A stretch of DNA of 64,000 nt from positions 496,001 to 560,000 of the forward strand of contig NZ_JANIOF010000001.1 of the NCBI RefSeq assembly GCF_024733555.1. Direction: 5' to 3'. Both the position numbers and the translations under genes were made by a program. The notes under the pieces were generated by a model. It searched no databases. It saw nothing but the letters and a program-made list of their open reading frames with translations, and was not told the origin of the DNA. Positions 61,834 to 64,000 of the stretch are shown here, in pieces (position 1 is the stretch's first letter; each line of letters begins with the position of its first letter). The DNA comes from Paenibacillus sp. SC116 (GTDB lineage Bacteria > Bacillota > Bacilli > Paenibacillales > Paenibacillaceae).

Positions 61834-63557
61834 GATCAGAAACGGTTGTACAAACCCACCTGAATCGTATTCATCCAGCAATCAAAATGCTTTGTGCTTT
61901 AGCTGGTATAGGTACGCTTGTTATATTGACATTGTTTCTTCAAAAGCCGCCAGAACCAAAGGCAAGTGATGTCCCCATTCAGGAATTTTCATCTGCGCGA
62001 GCGATGGAATATATAAAAGTAATTGCGGCAGAGCCACATCCGACTGGTTCCGCAGCCATTGAAAAAGTAAGACAATACCTCGTGGATCAGTTGAAACAGC
62101 TTGATATCAATCCTAAGATAGACACTTTTAACGGATTTCTTGAAACCTCCTATTTTAAAGGCAACATAGAACTACATAATATAATCGGTATTGTAAAAGG
62201 TACAGGAAACGGAAAAGCCATTATGCTTTCGGCTCATTATGATTCCGTGGACACAGCTCCGGGAGCTAATGATAATGGAGCTGCCGTTGCAGCTTTATTG
62301 GAAACTGCACGAGCACTGAAATCTGGGCCACAGCTGAAAAATGATGTGTGGTTCGTCTTTACTGATGGGGAAGAAAAGGGATTGCTTGGTGCGGAAGTGT
62401 TTTGGAGAAATGAACAACATCGTCAACAAATAGGCATGATTGCAAATTTTGAAGCAAGGGGATCAAAAGGATCATCCATGATGTTTCAAACGAGCCATCA
62501 AAATGGGAAACTGATTCGTGAATTTGCCGAGAGTGCCCCAAGTCCGTTGGCCAACTCTTTTATGGGGGATTTGTACAAAAAACTTCCGAATGACACTGAT
62601 TTTACAGTTTCTCTAAAGCATGACATACCGGGATTGAATTTTGCTTATATAGATGGGTGGGAAAAGTATCATTCCAGCGAAGACAACATCGATCATGTTG
62701 ATCCTTTTTCACTTCAACATCACGGAGAGAATGCCTTATACATCGCCAAACATTTCGGAAACTTAGATTTGGAAAACTTGAAAACAAGTAATGAGATCTA
62801 TTTTAGCTTTTTCGGGAAAGTAATTCATTTTCCAGAATCGTTTATAGGTATGGCAACCTTATTTTTAGCCATTCTATTTACAACTATCGTCATTTGGGGA
62901 TTCAAAAAAAGGCTCCTACGATTTAAAGGAATGAGTGTTAGCTTCCTTTATATATTATTGAGCATCCTGTTGTCTGCTCTTGTAGCGGCTGGGCTTTGCT
63001 TTGGTATTTATCAATTGTGGGCAGAGCGCATGACCTTAACCAATGATTATACACATGATTCTATACTTTACAATTTTACCTTCCTGCTCGTCGCTTTAGT
63101 TGTTAACTCATTCCTCTTACCGATTTTCAAGAAAAAATTCAATGATCTAGAGATGATGTTGACGGGCATGCTGTTATTTTTACTTCTAATGCTTGCTTCC
63201 GCTCTGTATTTACCAGGTGCAAGTTATTTGTTGGCCTTGCCTTTGCTTATACACTGTCTCATTATCGGATTTGCACTTACTAGACAAGACACACTGGCTT
63301 TTCTGAACCATCCGCTTGTTATAGCCGCTCTTGCATTTTTACCCATCGTATTGTTTACTACCGTATTCCACTTACTGTTTATTGGTTTGCCTCCTGTTGT
63401 CAACGTTGCTGGAGCAATCATTCTATCGCTTCTACTTGCTATCCTTCATACATTGAATAATTGGCTAGTTGGAGCTCGTCGTATATATGTAACGATTATA
63501 TTGATCAGCATCGTTACCTTGATAAGTACGGGATTGATCCGCTCTCTTTATCTATGA
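61830..63557 (+). CDS. Membrane-anchored M28 family metallopeptidase
   Basis: 575 residues, TTG start with AAAGGAG 8 bp upstream, overlapping the AT stop. One membrane segment near 20-42, then an M28 aminopeptidase-like domain facing outward: His136 (SAHYDSV), Asp148 (PGANDNG), Glu181-Glu182 (DGEEKGLLG), Glu208 and His281, i.e. all five zinc ligands and the general base are present. About eight membrane segments fill residues 335-575. Family members remove N-terminal residues or short acyl-peptides. Its place in the operon and its topology suggest trimming of the exported lipopeptide, as ClbP and ZmaM (S12 family) do for other prodrugs; this is inference. A self-protection role by degrading the product is also possible. 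Confidence 0.85.
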   Translation: MRSETVVQTHLNRIHPAIKMLCALAGIGTLVILTLFLQKPPEPKASDVPIQEFSSARAMEYIKVIAAEPHPTGSAAIEKVRQYLVDQLKQLDINPKIDTFNGFLETSYFKGNIELHNIIGIVKGTGNGKAIMLSAHYDSVDTAPGANDNGAAVAALLETARALKSGPQLKNDVWFVFTDGEEKGLLGAEVFWRNEQHRQQIGMIANFEARGSKGSSMMFQTSHQNGKLIREFAESAPSPLANSFMGDLYKKLPNDTDFTVSLKHDIPGLNFAYIDGWEKYHSSEDNIDHVDPFSLQHHGENALYIAKHFGNLDLENLKTSNEIYFSFFGKVIHFPESFIGMATLFLAILFTTIVIWGFKKRLLRFKGMSVSFLYILLSILLSALVAAGLCFGIYQLWAERMTLTNDYTHDSILYNFTFLLVALVVNSFLLPIFKKKFNDLEMMLTGMLLFLLLMLASALYLPGASYLLALPLLIHCLIIGFALTRQDTLAFLNHPLVIAALAFLPIVLFTTVFHLLFIGLPPVVNVAGAIILSLLLAILHTLNNWLVGARRIYVTIILISIVTLISTGLIRSLYL

Positions 63558-63591
63558 CTACAAACAAATGAAACGAAATAAAAGTAAATTC

Positions 63592-63625
63592 GAAAGCCGA
63601 TGATCTGTTTTGATCTCGGCTTTTC
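63592..63625 (+). terminator. Hairpin terminator after the cluster
   Basis: AAAGCCGA pairs with TCGGCTTTT around a 15-base loop, followed by CATTTT. Confidence 0.7.
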
Positions 63626-63677
63626 ATTTTGAAAAATCACCGAATTGATCAAAATTTGACCATATCTGTAAAATGGA

Positions 63678-63708
63678 TTGACCTTGACACTATGTCAAAG
63701 CTTAATCT
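63678..63708 (+). promoter_or_regulatory. MerR-type promoter with 19-bp spacer
   Basis: TTGACC (63678-63683), 19 bp and TAATCT (63703-63708). The spacer contains the perfect inverted repeat TTGACA-cta-TGTCAA (63684-63698). A long spacer with a central repeat is the hallmark of MerR-activated promoters. It drives the GNAT gene 42 bp downstream. Confidence 0.7.
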
Positions 63709-63749
63709 AATGCTAAGAAAAGTGATCAAGAACATAAGGAGATTATGAA

Positions 63750-64000
63750 ATGAATACAAACGTGATGATCCTACCGATCACGATTGAACCTATGCAGGTT
63801 AAATATAATTCGCAGGTTAGCAGATTACTTGTACACGTATTTCGAGGAAAGTTTCAACATCTTACAACAATGAGTGATGACGATCTTGCACTATTTTTCG
63901 AAAAGCTTTTTGAACATCTTCCCACTGATCCAGCACATCAAAGAATGATCGCTCTGCAAGATGGAGAAGTGATTGGAACGATATCCGTGAAATGGAGAGG
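63750..64000 (+). CDS. GNAT family acetyltransferase, 3'-truncated
   Basis: 83 codons to the window edge. AAGGAG sits 8 bp before the ATG. The fragment has a helix-rich N-terminus (VSRLLVHVFRGKF, DDDLALFFEKLFEHLP) and then RMIALQDGEVIGTISVKWR, the second and third strands of a GNAT fold. The acetyl-CoA loop lies outside the window, so the call is moderate. The MerR-type promoter in front suggests induction by a small molecule; the regulator gene may follow outside the window. Confidence 0.6.
   Translation, partial: MNTNVMILPITIEPMQVKYNSQVSRLLVHVFRGKFQHLTTMSDDDLALFFEKLFEHLPTDPAHQRMIALQDGEVIGTISVKWR

Noticed and set aside
1..64000. CRISPR array, tRNA or rRNA genes
   Set aside because: No regularly spaced direct repeats and no cloverleaf or rRNA-like sequence were noticed on either strand.

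Overview
The window looks like chromosomal DNA of a spore-forming Gram-positive bacterium of the Paenibacillus/Brevibacillus group. The signs are a moderately AT-rich base composition, strong GGAGG ribosome binding sites, frequent GTG and TTG starts, many simple hairpin terminators, and Bacillales-type families (BlaI/M56 pair, MocR regulator beside ddl, OpuC-like transporter, FenF/ItuD-like acyltransferase, P47-like protein). No tRNA, rRNA, CRISPR array or intact transposase was seen. All family assignments come from reading motifs; no database search was possible.

Layout. 1-3.5 kb: a partial gene resembling DUF6138 and two SMI1/KNR4 (SUKH) type proteins, likely toxin-immunity style genes, plus a gene remnant. 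3.5-6.9 kb: a BlaI repressor and an M56 receptor, with a secreted protein whose domain is duplicated as the receptor's outer domain; two paired operator sets tie the genes into one regulon. 7-9.5 kb: a palindromic intergenic element and an alkylsulfatase gene broken by one stop codon in its metal-binding motif. 9.5-20 kb: small stress and housekeeping genes (NAD(P)H oxidoreductase, VOC proteins, DinB, WYL regulator, ECF sigma-DUF1835 fusion, Rrf2/AhpD pair, GNAT). 19.9-23.7 kb: MocR regulator, D-Ala-D-Ala ligase and aminotransferase. 23.9-31.3 kb: glycosyltransferase-like protein, ArsR/SRPBCC pair with twin operators, a short UvrA-like ATPase, and an OpuC-type osmolyte transporter. 31.6-34.2 kb: a large LuxR/MalT-type regulator.

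34.4-40.3 kb: a tight three-gene operon encoding large proteins without signal peptides: a P47-like (TULIP) protein, a protein with a possible NAD-binding N-terminal domain and charged helical tail, and a 945-residue protein with a glycine-rich segment, a long helical body and a terminal beta domain recalling Tc toxin subunits. This looks like an undescribed multicomponent toxin and is one of the two most interesting regions.

40.9-63.6 kb: a lipopeptide-polyketide hybrid gene cluster. Synthetase 1 is FAAL-T-(C-A-T)x3. Synthetase 2 is KS-(dead AT)-ACP-C-A-T-C*, where the last C has lost its catalytic His and no thioesterase follows. A discrete malonyl acyltransferase acts in trans, an MFS pump is present, and a membrane-anchored M28 metallopeptidase overlaps the acyltransferase gene. 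A plausible reading is a fatty-acylated peptide made inside the cell, exported, and trimmed by the peptidase, as S12 peptidases such as ClbP do in other prodrug pathways. The window ends inside a GNAT gene preceded by a MerR-type 19-bp-spacer promoter.
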